This document shows, one piece after another, positions 44,051-56,832 of a stretch of 64,000 bases of DNA. Under the pieces are notes generated by a model that was not told where the DNA came from, ran no database searches, and saw only the letters and a list, made by a program, of their open reading frames with translations. The position numbers and the translations under genes were made by a program. How positions within the stretch are numbered: the first letter of the stretch is position 1; each line of letters opens with the position of its first letter. Source of the stretch: Cylicocyclus nassatus. Taxonomy: Eukaryota; Nematoda; Chromadorea; Rhabditida; Strongylidae. The stretch lies in NCBI GenBank assembly GCA_958299035.1, contig CATQJL010000001.1:45757870-45821869 (forward strand). Direction: 5' to 3'.

Positions 44051-44174
44051 TACTACAACTATTGGCCTTGGCCGGCCTTGGCCGTTGTTTGGTAAGTCAC
44101 GAAAACTACCGCTCAAGGAAGTACAACGGTGGAAATTGAGAAGAAAATATTGATACGTACTTTCTAAGCTCTAT

Positions 44175-45344
44175 CTCAGATAATCGCCGGGGGCAGGCGG
44201 TCCGCAAACTCGAGCTTTTCTGCAAGCGGTCAGCAGAATTTTGAGGCGTGGCCACTCAGATAACCGCCGGGGGCAGGCGGCCATGCGAATTTTGAGCAAG
44301 CGCGCACCGGAAAAATAGTTCGTTGATTTTTTGCGGCCCGCTTGCAGAAATTTGGAAGAAATTTGGCGAAATTAAAGACGAATGCTTGAGAACAATCGCG
44401 GTTTCTTTATGGATTAGCTGCGGCGCAGTGGCCGCATTCTCGCGGACTTTCCGCGAGAATATGCAAAAATTTCGAGGGCCGCACGGTCCTTTGTGGAGGA
44501 CCGCGCAACCCCCAGGTACTTTCCGCTGAGAGAAAGTACCTCAAACTTGAGTAATTAAACCAACGATAACACCTCTGCCACACAGAGTCTTACCTGCGCT
44601 CGACGTACGCCCGAAAATACCTAAAAAGAGTCCGAGCACTTGCTGAAAATTTGGCCAGCGCTCGCTGGAAGATATTATTTGACGAGCGCTCGCAGAAAAT
44701 TCTGCATTGCTGCCCGCTGGCAGAACGCGGAAGTACCGCCCGCTGAAGGTTTGGCCACGCCCCAAAATTCTGCTGACCGCCTGCAGAAAAGCGCGAGTTT
44801 GCGGACCGCCTGCCCCCGGCAATTATCTGAGCAAACCTTCACCGGGCGGTATTTCCTTTACTGTCTATGTTCTGCCAGCGGACAGCAACACAGAATTCTC
44901 TGCAGGCGCTCGTCAAATAATCTCTTTGCAAACGCTGGCCGAACTTTTAGCAGGCGCTCGGACTCTTTTTACGCAGTTTCAGGCTTACGTCGACCACGAC
45001 CACAGGTAAGACTCTGTGTGGCGAAGGTGTCACCGTTGGTTAATTACTCAAGTTTGAGGTATTTTCTCTCAGCGGAAAGTACCTGGGGGCTGCGCGGACC
45101 TCCACAAAGGACCGTGCGGCCATCGAAAATTTTGCATATTCTCGCGAAAAGTCCGCGAGAATACGGCCACTGCGTCGCAGCTAATCTATAAGGAAACCGC
45201 GATTGTTCTCCAATCATTCGTCTAAAATTTCGCTAAAATTCTTCCAAATATCTGCAAGCGGACCGCAACAAATCAGCGAACTATTTTTCCGGTGCCCGAC
45301 CGCCCATAAATCGCATGGCCGCCTGTCCATGGCGATTATCTGAG
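44175..45344 (+). mobile_element. CTCAGATAA-family MITE, copy C, split by copy D
   Basis: Left part 44175-44254, right part 44834-45344. The outer dinucleotides (AT, TC) do not match, so the outer TSD has decayed or been lost. Confidence 0.8.
44255..44831 (-). mobile_element. CTCAGATAA-family MITE, copy D, inserted in copy C
   Basis: 577 bp, opposite orientation to C, CA at 44253-44254 and 44832-44833. Copy E reads GGCCAAACC at this place, the empty site. Confidence 0.85.
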
Positions 45345-45416
45345 TCGTACATGCTCCGGAACATTTTCACTTCTTGCAATATGTGACTTCATATGTCAGA
45401 TGCACTACATAAAATA

Positions 45417-46070
45417 CAGGGGGTCCCAAAAAGTTTGTATACACTGTTTGATCATCAATATCTCTCTTCTCAAGAAGTCTTTTGCATACCCTCAAATACC
45501 ATTTGTAAAGCTGGCTTCGACTTATTGTAGATTTACAGTATAGAGTGATTCATCGATCGTCCTTTGTTACTGCAGGATTACGGTAGGGACTTTCAGCATA
45601 CAATGCCATTGTGAAAAAACTATTTAGAAAAAATTTTCTTTAAAAGTTCTGAAAAGGCGTGTATTAGGACTTCATTACATATCTTATTACAAAATTTTCG
45701 GGCTTTCTTGATCGATAATGTGATCACATTTTTGAGGAAACTGAAAAAACAATTTTTCGGTAAAGCATAAATCATTGAAGCATTGCAATTAAGTGCAGAT
45801 TCAATATTCGGATTCCGCGATTCCGAGTAGTCTAGTGTGAAAGTTTTCTGCTTATGTAGCTCTCTTTCTGAGGTGAAATGTGGCCCAATGTGGTTCCTAC
45901 GGCTCAAAATCCTCTTCAAATTTTCCATAAATCTGCAGTAGTGAAGAGAGGACGGTATGCCTGTTCACGCTGTAAATCCAAGTTGAAGGGAATGGTACCT
46001 GAAGGCAGGCAAAAGAATGCTTGGTAAGAGAGATCAAGGGTCAAACAGTCTATACTTTTGGAACACCCTG
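45417..46070. mobile_element. Mariner-type MITE with CAGGGKGTYCC termini
   Basis: CAGGGGGTCCCAAAAAGT and the inverse of CAGGGTGTTCCAAAAGT, flanked by TA on both sides; 654 bp with inverted arms. Confidence 0.8.
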
Positions 46071-46261
46071 TATAAGGACCGCTTTGATACCGCTAGGATA
46101 ATTTAATACACGGCAAAAAAGTTAACGAATGTTTGATCTCAAATAAGTTTCGTGCGAAGAGCTTCCGCGGTCATTCAAACGCTATAGAGAAGCTGGGTCG
46201 ATCTTAGATTCAGAAAGGAGCAAATCACCCACCACCTTTTATAAGTATAGGCTTACACCTA

Positions 46262-46840
46262 CTCAGATAATTGCCGGGGGGTAGGCGGTCCGCAAACTCG
46301 CGCTTTTCTGCAGGCGGTCAGCAGAATTTTGGGGCGTGGCCAAACCTTCAGCGGGCGGTACTTCCGCGTTCTGCCAGCGGGCAGCAATGCAGAATTTTCT
46401 GCGAGCGCTCGTCAAATAATACCTTCCAGCGAGCGCTGGCCAAACTTTCAGCAAGTGCTCGGACTCTTTTTAGGTATTTTCGGGCGTACGTCGAGCGCAG
46501 GTAAGACTCTGTGTGGCAGAGGTGTTATTGTTGGTTTAATTACTCAAGTTTGAGGTACTTTCTTTCAGCGGAAAGTACCTGGGGGTTGCGCGGTCCTCCA
46601 CAAAGGACCGTGCGGCCCTCGAAATTTTTGCATATTCTCGCGGAAAGTCCGCGAGAATGCGGCCACTGCGCCGCAGCTAATCCATAAAGAGCCCGCGATT
46701 GTTCTTCAAGCATTCGTCTTTAATTTCGCCAACTTTCTTCCAAATTTCTGCAAGCGGGCCGCAAAAAATCAACGAACTATTTTTCCGGTGCGCGCTTGCT
46801 CAAAATTCGCATGCCCGCCTGCCCCCGGCGGTTATCTGAG
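46262..46840 (+). mobile_element. CTCAGATAA-family MITE, copy E, intact
   Basis: 579 bp, uninterrupted, TA at 46260-46261 and 46841-46842. Serves as the reference for the nested copies. The long GC-rich frames over this family are not conserved between copies. Confidence 0.87.
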
Positions 46841-47096
46841 TACAGAGGAACGCATATATCATAACGAATTAGTTGTCGTTTCGGAAAAGAATTCAAAAGT
46901 GACCTGAAAAGCTGCGCACAAGGCACGCAATTGTTTATAAAGCTTTTTGAAAGTGGGCAGGGCTTGCCGAAAATAGGCGGAGCTGTCCCGCCCACTTGCA
47001 TTTTTGTATCTCGCGCATAGATGCAACATACATGCAGCTAGTTGTGAAAATGCCTGCAAACGGTTCCTCCACAAGGACAAACGTCAAAAAAACCAG

Positions 47097-47115
47097 CCCG
47101 TCGTCAACGTGTTAA
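47097..47115. repeat. Right terminus of a piggyBac-like element, fragment
   Basis: CGTCGTCAACGTG followed by TTAA; same terminus as at 57614-57630. No left partner found nearby. Confidence 0.45.
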
Positions 47116-47184
47116 GCTGTTCAGCTGTTCATAAAAGAGGTTTCAAAATTCAAACATTTAGTAGATTTCGGGGCACCGTATATA

Positions 47185-48199
47185 TTAGGTCGTTTCAAAA
47201 GTAATTTTGCTTTTTTACAAACGCGCGCCACATTTGACGCAGCAAATATTTCTAAGAGATTTTGGAGGCATTCGATGCAGAATTTTATTCTCTTCAAATG
47301 ATCATGAAATTGTTGCAACTCAGTCAATGAGCTTTCAGAAAATAACCAAAATCTGCGACCCATGCTTTTTGAGATGGTCAAGTTTCACGATTTTTTAAAA
47401 CTTTCATATCAATCCTCAGAAGAAGTTCAAATAACGATTCGATAGAGCAAACCGTATAGAATACAGTACTACTTTTTTCTCCTTTCCATAGCTTGTCATA
47501 CATTTTTAACAGAATTTTAACTGATGCTACCGATTTCCATACCTAGGCAGCTAAATCCTCGTAGAACATCAAAAGAAGAGCAGCTCGCGCACTTTTCGAT
47601 GCAGCATTTTCTCCTCTTTCTGACAGGTGTTTTTGTTTCCGATTCGTTTAGTTTCCTTGGAGAAATCATCATAACTCATTTTTTGGCGAGCCCCAGGCTG
47701 TACCCGAAAAACTCGAAATTTGATATTTCGAACCCGTAAGCCCACTTGCTTTGTAAACTTTGTGCTAACTCATAGTACCATCTTGGTAGTCTCAAATTCC
47801 GAAAAATTATGATGTTTACTGCGATTGTGGCTGAGGTGGGCCTGCCAAAATCCGATGGCTCTGTTAAAAAATCTTTTAAAAAATTACGGCGAGCTATGAG
47901 AAAGAGAAAAAAGTAGCACTGTATTCTATGAGGTTTACTCTATCGAACAGTTACTTGAACTCCTTCTGAGGATTGATATGAAAGTTTTAAAAAATTGTGA
48001 AACTTGACCATCTCAAAAAGCATGGGTCGCAGATTTTGGTTATTTTCTGAAAGCTCATTGAGTGTTTTGCAACAATTTCATAACCATTAGAAAGAGAATG
48101 AAATGCTGCATCGAATGCTTCCAAGATCTCTCAGGAACCTTTGTTCCATCAAATGTGGTGCCCGTTTGAAAAAGCGAAATTACTTTTGAAACGACCTAA
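47185..48199. mobile_element. Mariner-type foldback (1015 bp), TTAGGTCGTTTCAAAAG termini
   Basis: Inverse termini with TA on both sides; the two halves are inverted copies almost to the centre. Shares the internal block GATGCAGCATTTTCTCC with 49985-51004 and 18583-19599. Confidence 0.83.
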
Positions 48200-48212
48200 T
48201 ATAAAGCTAGCG

Positions 48213-48420
48213 GTCTGTTTATTTGTATGCCCCAGTGCATATATGCCTGCGCGTACGGATGTTCCAAGCAGAAAATCCTATTTGTGAACAGAGCTGAAAC
48301 ACACATACAATTCGGGGCGGCGCGAGTATTACATTACTTTTTGCTATCGAAGGATATCGATCTTATGGATTTTTCGTAAACTTTAGGCCAGGCTGAAAGT
48401 CAGCGCGGGAGGGATAAGTG
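48213..48420. mobile_element. Degenerate Helitron relic
   Basis: Aligns in order with the Helitron at 56909: GTCTGTTT, GTACGSATGTTCC, AGAAAATYC, ATCGATATCGAT-like and a GGGCTGR block. Both termini are lost. Confidence 0.5.
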
Positions 48421-48854
48421 CGCAGCGGTCTTAAAGCTTTATTTGTTTTTGAAAGTTCTATGACTTTTCCATGGTAACATGACTTGCATACCCTTGATGC
48501 ATAGGGCTATGTATTCTGGCGACCTTCGCTTGTTAAGCCTATATGATCTGTAGGAACGGTATGATTGTGAATGAAGCAAGTATAGTGGGAAATATTTCAA
48601 GAATAGTTCTAGCATAGCCGAAAAATTACGTTTTATAGTCCTTTGGTGCTAGAAACAAGATTTTTTGTGTGATTTTCCGTAGAGTTCAGGACAACATTTA
48701 ATAATTAAGCTCTTTTCAGGCTACGATTGAGCTTAAATGTTCACCAAAGCTGTGTTCATTGAAAACGAGAAACAACACTTTTTTCCGAGAGCGTTGCGCA
48801 CAAAAATGCTGGGTCAGCTTATTAAAGACACCAACAGCTTTGGTGAACATTATA

Positions 48855-49732
48855 TTAGGTTGACATAAGTTTTGAGACACTCTCACTTTCTATGGCCATA
48901 AGTCATATAGTTCACAATCTCAATAAGGTCCAGGACACCATCCATTCGATAGAGCAAAGAAAGCTCTAAAGATGGTGTGCAAAAATTTGCACCAATTTCG
49001 ACCCACTGTAAGTTTGCATCCAAAACCTAAGTCGACTGGAGACTCAAAAGTCGCGAAAATTCATATCTTTGTTCAAGGAAATCCTACGAATCTCCAACTT
49101 GCTCGTAAAAATTGCACACTATATCTGACACTCATATGCTGTTCCTGGATTTTTTCCTCCTTTAGAAGCCGAGAAAACGAGAAAGTTTTCATGTATGTAC
49201 AAAAACGAAGCTATGCTGTTTTCGCTCATGCACAGTATGTACTACAAGCCCAGGATTATGACCGTAGATTTGCAGTTTTCTCCAGGCTCTAGTTTTCGAA
49301 AATCATTGATTTTAGCTTTCCTCACGCAGAGTGCCATCCTAAAATCAATATTTCTCGAAAACTAGGGCTTGTGGAAAACTGAAAATTTGCGCTCGTATTC
49401 CTAAGGGCTTATAGTAAACAGCTGCATGAGCGAAAATAGCATAGCTTCGTCTTCTCGATTTCTAACTGAGGAAGAAAATCCAGGAACGGTATCTAGTGTC
49501 TGACGTATGGTGCAAATTTTATGAGCAAGTTGGAGATTCGTAAGATTTTCTCCTGAACAAAGATATGAATTTCTCGCGATTTTTTGAGTCTCTAGTATGA
49601 TCTAAGTTTTGGATGCAAACTTACAGTGGGTCGAAGTTGAGCGAACTTTTGCACGCCATCTCGTGGCTTGCTTTGCTTTATCGAATGTGACCTAAACCCT
49701 TATCGAAAATGTAAGAAGTGAGAGTGCAATTA
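48855..49732. mobile_element. Mariner-type element with decayed right end
   Basis: TTAGGTTGACATAAGTTTTG after TA at the left; inverted blocks (CACTCTCACTT, GTAAGTTTGCATCCAAAAC, CATGCACAGT) on the right, but the terminal 20 bases are missing. Confidence 0.65.
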
Positions 49733-49984
49733 GACTATTCGCTCCAGCAGCCACTTTCGCGACCAGCCCAAACAGAACTTTTCACGTCTGGAAAGCGGGT
49801 TATTGATATCTTTTGGAGCTGCGAAGCACATTCTCGGACTTACTTCATCCAAAGGAACCGAGAACGATGAGTATCTCAAAGTTGTCACTCTGCCGAGCCG
49901 CTGCCTTTAAGAAGTGATTTTTGATTTTCAACGCTTGCGACGTTGTCATTGCTCCTAGTCATGTTATGAGATCAGGCTGATATA

Positions 49985-51004
49985 TTAGGTCGTTCCGAAA
50001 GTAATGTTGCTTTCTTCGAATGAACCCCACTATTCGTGGAATCAACATTTGCAAGAGATCTTAGGAGCATTCGATGCAGCATTTCATCCTCTTTCTAATG
50101 CTTCTAACTTCACTGCATAATGTTCAATGAGCTCTCGAAAAATTACCAAAATCTGCGACTCATGCTTTTTGCCATAGTCAATTTCGGCTAATTTTCTAAA
50201 TTTTTGTACCTAATCTCCGAAAAAGTACAAGTGGCAGATAGGTAGAGCAAACACTATAGAACACAGAGTAATTTTTTCTTTTCCTTAGCTTGCCTCTCAG
50301 AGTTTCTACAATCAATTTCTCAATGCCATCAAATTCCATATTTAGTCAAGTCAAACGTCACAGAACAACAATCGGCAAGCGACTCAGGTGTCATTCGATG
50401 CAGCTTTTTCTCCTCTTTCCAGCGGTCGTTTATTGTTTCCGATTCATCAAGTTTTCCGGGATAAAATCATCATAATTCAACTTTTCGAAGGCACCCCAAG
50501 GTATACCCGAAATTTTGGAAAGTTGCTAAACCGAAGCTGTAAATGCTCGTTTGATTTGTAAAATTGTTGCCAAACCATAATCCATCTTTGTAAGTTTCAA
50601 AATTCGGAGACTTGTTGGCGTTTGATGCACTTGTGTCTGAGACAAGCCTTCTAAAATTCGGTGGTTCCATCAAAAAAACTGTACAAAAATTATATCGAGC
50701 TCTGAAAAGTAGAAAAAAGTTGTGCTGTTTCCTGTAGGGTTTGCTTCATCCATCCATTACTTGCACTCCTTCTGAGGTTTGTTAAAAAATTTAGAAAAAT
50801 TGTGAAACTTGGCCATCTTAAAAAGCAGAGGTCGCAGATTTTGACTCTTTTTTGGAAGCTCATTGACTGCATTGCAACAATTTCTAACCATTAGAAAGAG
50901 AATGAAATGCTGCACCAAATGCTACAAGAATCTCTTACACATCTTTGATCCACGAGATGTGGCATACGTTTGAAAAAAGCGACATTACTTTCGGAACGAC
51001 CTAA
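49985..51004. mobile_element. Mariner-type foldback (1020 bp), TTAGGTCGTTCCGAAAG termini
   Basis: Inverse termini, TA on both sides, arms inverted. Sister of 47185-48199 with distinct termini. Confidence 0.83.
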
Positions 51005-52629
51005 TATAATGCTGCAAAGTTTCGTTGAGAAACCGCGGAGATCTACGACCAAAGCTAAGGCTGCGTTCATACTGCTCCCGAACTTTCAGGTCAGCATAAA
51101 CGCAGCCTAAATGACTTTTCCTCTACTCGTCTGCGTCTCCACGCGTTGCGCGCTGCCTCGCTACCCCAAACGCAGGGCATAGAGCCTTTGGTTCTGATAC
51201 TTTATATCGTTGTTCTAAGCCCAGTTCTGGCAAGGTATATATCATATTGTAGCTATTGATATCTACTTTCATGCTAATAACGTCGCAAAGTCCCAATTTT
51301 GATGTGAACGAGAAAACTGGCAAAAACCATTTTACGAAATCTTGTTTTCCTCAGCTTAGTTCTTTTCGCGCGCTTTTTCTTTTGTGTAGTCAACAGATTG
51401 TGCTTCTGTCCATAACGCAGACAACGTCGCAGAGCTTCGACTGTAGAACTTTTGTGAAAATTTGCAAGAAATGTTTATTTACAACGTTCCCTTTCAGTGT
51501 TTTCGCAACGATTTTTTCTAAGCTTGAGCCTCTCGCCCAGAATAATGAGCGGCACAAATTTAGACAGCATCAGAAACAGGATCGACAATGCGCGGATAAA
51601 AATTTGAAGGAAGCATAGAAATAGACTTCAAGTGCATTTTGACTTAGGAACAAAACTTCACGTTTTCATAATTACCTAGTTATCATCTAAACAAGCCTTT
51701 CTAACAGTCAACACTGCGGAACCATGGTTGTTTTTGTGACGATCACAGAAAGAAAAATGCTCGGCTTTTTCTAGTTTTTTCCCGTGTTATGTGCCGCTCC
51801 GAACAATCAGCGATTCGAAACGCCGTCAAATGATAACAAACTTGTCGCAGCATTATCCAGAGTTTAACAGTTTCTTCTGCCTTTCTTATTTGCTTTGCAT
51901 CTTCTTCTCTATTCTAGTTGGGGGAAGGATATTGAAACAACCTTCACTTTTGAGGTGCTATCTCTACCCTATCGAAGGGCATGGCGATAGGCTGCGCAGG
52001 ACTCAACATTTGAGGAATATAGTAAGAACTTAAATATGTACAGGCATCACAGTTGTAAGCAAAAATGCTACGAATGATGGTCAACGAATCACAGAAAAGG
52101 TAATAGGTCCGTATTACTCATCATCTCTATTCCAAGAAAATATGTTCAGTTTTACGAATTTTCACTTTGAAGGAAGCATTTGATGAAGCCAGTAATGAAT
52201 TGTGGTGGCTGCTATAGAAAAAAAGCATCATTTTTAAATGCACGAATAAGGGACAGCGAGACCCAATCTGCATTTTCTAAAGGCAAAACATGTATTTCAC
52301 CAGAAAGGATACTGAGCGGAAGTGGCGTTTCCGTATGAAATAGACACTGTGTCATAGGGCAAACGCTGAATCCACATCAGCTTTCGGTATGCAAAGGGAT
52401 TCTGGAAGATGAATTACGGGGATTTCTGAGGTACATGTAAGGGTTTGGCTAAGATAAAGGCAGGTGTTGAGATCCTTCATTTGAAATGAGTAATGACTAA
52501 TATAAGTTCGTTAATGTGAAAAGTGACTAATATAAGTGACTAATGACTGACTGATATACTAATGACTGTGTGACTAATATAAGTTCGTTAATGCATAAAG
52601 TGCACTGGCAGTAATCACGGTCCTTTTGG
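51005..52629. other. Non-coding stretch
   Basis: A short array of GACTAATATAAG and ACTAATGACTG words lies at 52493-52590. No exon supported. Confidence 0.4.
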
Positions 52630-52984
52630 AGGCAGCGTCCAGGCAACTCTGGACCTATGGGGATTTTACGTGAAAAGTACTTTTGGGGCCCTAACTAAGC
52701 TACTGCCCAACCTGCAGCTCAGGTTGTGCCCTAACGGCTAAGATATTCCCCTCGAAACTGGGCCCCGCGCCGTGTTTCGCATGGATTCATGGCGCAAAGC
52801 GTGGATCCTGGCGCGAAACTGCCATGAATCCATGCGAATACGTTCGCGGGGGCCAGTTTCGAGGGGAATATCTCAGCCATTAGAGCACTACATGAGCTGC
52901 CGCTTGGGCAGTGCCTTAGTTAGGGCCCCAAAAGTACTTTCCACGTAAAAGCCTCATAGGTTCAGATCTGCGTGGACGCTGCCT
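52630..52984. mobile_element. AGGCAGCGTCC foldback (355 bp)
   Basis: Almost complete palindrome: AGGCAGCGTCC...AAAAGTACTTTTGGGGCCC at the left and its inverse at the right; flanks TTGG and TTAA. Same family as 1307-1722. Confidence 0.75.
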
Positions 52985-54329
52985 TTAAAGCTCAAAGGCC
53001 ATATTTTATTGCAGCCTTTCATTCAGATTCTTGCTACAAAAAATTCGATAATTTTCCTCTTAGAAACCGTTTGCAGACACCGAACGCAGACTTGGATTTA
53101 TCATTTCATGTTCTATAACATAGTTTACATTTTATATGAAAACGCCACTTCAACCAAGTTTAAGTTTGGTTCAATGCTGAATCTTTGATCTTTCATGGTA
53201 CGCGCTGGTACGATACTTCACGAATACTTCACGAATTGGATTACAATTCACTCATTATCACATATTACATAGGCTAAGACTGATTGTTTTTTCTACAAAA
53301 GAACGATGCTAATACTGCTGTGCGGCCTAACAAAAACATCAATATGATCTTTGCACTATGTTCGAGTGCTTCTGGAAAGAGGCAGAACAACTCTTTTGAA
53401 TTTTCTCTTTCACTTACATAATAGAGAACTTCAGCTTATAGGAAAATTCCAAAGCACCGCGTGATTGCAGTGCTACTCAATACCAATCATTAGTGATCGG
53501 CCTTGAAGCAACACATAGATACCATAGGTTATAATAGTTGTAATAGACAAAACTTCCGTTGACTTTCGAGCAAGTGAAGAAAGACTAATGGATGATTCTA
53601 TAACTTCATAATTCCTTTGTGTGAACGAATATCGAAGGCACTGAATATTTGAATAGCCAGAGAAGATAGTGCTAAAGTCACTCCTCAGTTCAATTTCTCA
53701 AACAAAAATATCAAGTTTAGCGCTCACAGCGTTATGTCAGTAGCGTTAGATTTAATCATTTATTGTTTTATTTTATATGAATAATTTTTTTCGCAAGCCA
53801 TAAATGACATTGTATGGTATTTTCTCAAGACCGTTCCTGAAAAAATGGGCGATATCCCGCTTTCTGACTGAAAACGAATTTTAGCTGACACGCTGGAAGT
53901 GCTGCTCTCACACTTGCTCGCAATATCCAAATCAGGTAGAGAAAGAAACGGAAATGAAGACAGCGTGATATTCATTTTACCACTGCTATAGCAATCTGTA
54001 TATCATTATTGCAGATACCATAATCAGACAATGTATTTTTTTTTGATTTTCTCAGAAGTATAGATAGTGAAAGTTGGCTTCGCAAATCTTCACACTCAAC
54101 CTTTAGTAGAACTTTCGGACCATGTTGTTTTGTGTGAGAAACTTACAAGAGCGTAGCCAAAAACATCTGCTCGTACTGCTTCAGGCTTTTGACCATCCCT
54201 TCGTTCCCCCCCCCCCCCCGCGCCCTCATGTGTTGCACATAAGCTTGGTGAGCCTATACTTTTGGGCATAGATGCGATAGTGTGAGAATTTTTTCACCCC
54301 CCCCCCCCCTCCCTCACCCTTGAGCCGGG
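52985..54329. other. No gene seen; poly-C tracts at the right edge
   Basis: Ordinary AT-rich sequence up to about 54190, then C13-C14 tracts at 54207 and 54297. These resemble the C-rich hAT subterminal blocks, but no TIR could be found. Confidence 0.4.
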
Positions 54330-55260
54330 ACCAAAGTGACCCCCTTCACCAAAAGCCGAGAAAAAAACCAACAGCGAGCTAAGGTTAAGCAAAGGAGATG
54401 CTTGATGAACGGCGTGGCGATTTCTGAATATTTACGAGTTTTTAGGATAAAAAAATCCGTAATTTCTGAAGATGAACAGATAGTACAAGGAGATGGCAAC
54501 CATTAAAACCGCCTCGTTTTCCGCTTTCAGTTGGTATATAGTGTGTCTGAGATCCGTTCAAAAAAAGTGCCTAGGTGAAGGGCGTCCTAGTGATTTCTGG
54601 AGATTTTCGAGTTTTTAACATTAAAAAATTCATAACTTTTGCAGATGAACATCTTGTACGCCGAGATGGTCACCATTAGAACCGCCTTGTCCTCCGCTTT
54701 CAGAAATTATATACTTTGCCTAGAGTCCGTTGAAAAAAGTGCCGGGTGAAGGGTGGTTGAGACTTTTACAATAAGAGTGCCCAAGTAGAAGTTTTTTTAC
54801 CATTGTAAAAAGACGCACTTGAGCACTCTCACTATAAAAGTCTCAACCACCCTTCACCCGGCACTTTTAACGGACCAAAGTATATATTTTCTGAAAGCGG
54901 AGGATGAGACGGTTCCAATGGTGACCATCTAGGCGTACAAAATGTTCATCTACAAAAGTTATGCGTTTTTTATGTCAAAAACGCAAAAATCTCCAGAAAT
55001 CACTAGGGCACCCTTCACCCACGTACTTTTCTGAATGAATCTCAGACATGCTATAAATTTTCTGAAAGCGGAGGACGAGACGGTTTTATCCCAAAAACTC
55101 GCAAATATCCAGAAATCACTACCCACACCCCTCACCAGGCACTTTTTCAACAGACTCCGGGCAAACTATACATTCTCTAAAAGCGGAAAACAAGGTGGTT
55201 TTGAAAACATCTCCCTTACTGACGCTGCTGTTCATCTACAGAAGTTATAAATTTTTCTTT
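54330..55260. repeat. Palindromic array of 173-bp units
   Basis: Two head-to-tail units start with GATTTCTG at 54419 and 54592. A 90-bp palindromic centre (GTGGTTGAGACTTTTA...) at 54758-54850 is followed by inverted units. Recurrent words are GATGAACA, ACCGCCT and CCGCTTTCAG. Confidence 0.72.
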
Positions 55261-55772
55261 CGAAAATTCGTAAATACTCAAATGTTGTCTACCTCTTTCC
55301 CGAAACAGATGTACTCCATAGACATCTTCTATGGTAATTTTGCAAATATGCAGGGTGGTCCCAATCCTACTTCAGTCTTCACGTTTCAAGAAAAAAAGAC
55401 GACCAATGATGGAAGAAAGAATTGATTCTGCGACGTTCACGGAAATTTTGAACGTTTTGTGACCCCGTTATTGCTTTAGAAAAAACGATATCATCCATAT
55501 TACCTTCTTTGCTGTAGTCTGCTGACTCTAGGTTACTCTCAACAGCTTGAAGTGGTCGACATCCTTTCTTTCGATGTGGTCATAAGAGCACAAATTAACT
55601 TTCCTTATACACTAAAAATAAAATATCACCTAATTTAGGTACATCAAGCGCTGATATATTAGTCGAGAAGAACATGAAACACGAAAGATGCTCAAAATGG
55701 TCACAGCGGACAAGTCATGCCACATTGACCGAACGAAGTTGTAAAAACGTTCTGCAATGGTATTCTGTCTCA

Positions 55773-56215
55773 CAGGGGAACGATACGTGTTGTGGCCTTT
55801 TGAGATGAAACGTATATCACACTCGTCTTGGAACGCTGATTCCTAATCTGAATTCCTTCTCTGCTAATCGTTTCTATAAAAGAAGTTATGAAGGATTTCC
55901 GCGTCAAATGTCGCCCAAAAGAAATACGGTCGATGATGCCTAACTTTCGAAAAGAGGTTTGATTGAGGCAGTGCAACAGAAGGACTGAAACCTAAACCTT
56001 CACTGACTTGTGAGACTATCCGACTAGTCATACACCACATTGTACCTGCGGTTTTGGCATTCCGACTACCTCCTTCGGCGCAAAAATCCTTCATAACCTT
56101 TTTTCAGAGGAACAATTAGCAGAAACAGAAGTCAGATTCGGAACCAGCGCTCCCAAGACGAGTGTAATGGCATAAATTTCATATTAAAAGGTCACCATCG
56201 AGTATCGTTTCATTG
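55773..56215. mobile_element. CAAGGG-family foldback (443 bp), TCA duplication
   Basis: CAGGGGAACGATAC and the inverse of CAATGAAACGATAC, TCA at 55770-55772 and 56216-56218. The empty site is at 3402 (GTCTCATAC). A decayed tRNA-like sequence (TGGTGTATGACTAGTCGG, minus strand near 56030) lies inside. Confidence 0.83.
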
Positions 56216-56832
56216 TCATACCATAAATAGTAGAAAATTCCTGAAAAAGGACTGGATGAGAAATATAAGATAGAACTTGTGTTAAACAGTGAAAAGAAGT
56301 GATAGTGATACTGCCCATTGTTGTGAGAGTAATCGTCCTCATAAGAAGGAGAGAAAGTTGATGCTTGTTGTATCCTGGCTTTCCCTAAGAAATGTTCATG
56401 ATCATAACTTGCGTCTGTAACATAGGTACTTTTGCTTAACACCTTGACGACCTTGTGCATACGCACGTATGCATGCCCTGCCATCCTCGCATATGCATGC
56501 TAGTTTTTGGGTGTAATCGAAAAATTCTGATGCAACTTCTATGCAGTAATACTACTGGTGGCCTGATTGTCTTGTAGAACACAGGGCATCGCGGCAGCTT
56601 TTCAGAAGTTTGAACAGCAAAGCTGGGTGATCACTCCATTTTTGATGTGGTAAATATATGCTAATTAGTTTTTCCGAAAAGGTGGAAACTCTTTATAGTT
56701 GTTTTGAAAGCAAACAAGGATGAATCAAGCAAAAAACACCTGGTTTTACAACGCTTTTCTCGAAGAGGGATCCCCCGGATATAGCCCTCGCATGGTTTAT
56801 TGGAGAGAAAAACGATGCAAAAACCTTGATTT

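Noticed and set aside
44640..45191. 183-codon frame and other long frames at 43-47 kb
   Set aside because: They lie on the GC-rich CTCAGATAA MITE, run across the junctions of nested copies and are not conserved between copies.
54419..55120. CRISPR array
   Set aside because: Units of 173 bp without short uniform spacers, in a eukaryotic genome; it is a palindromic tandem repeat.
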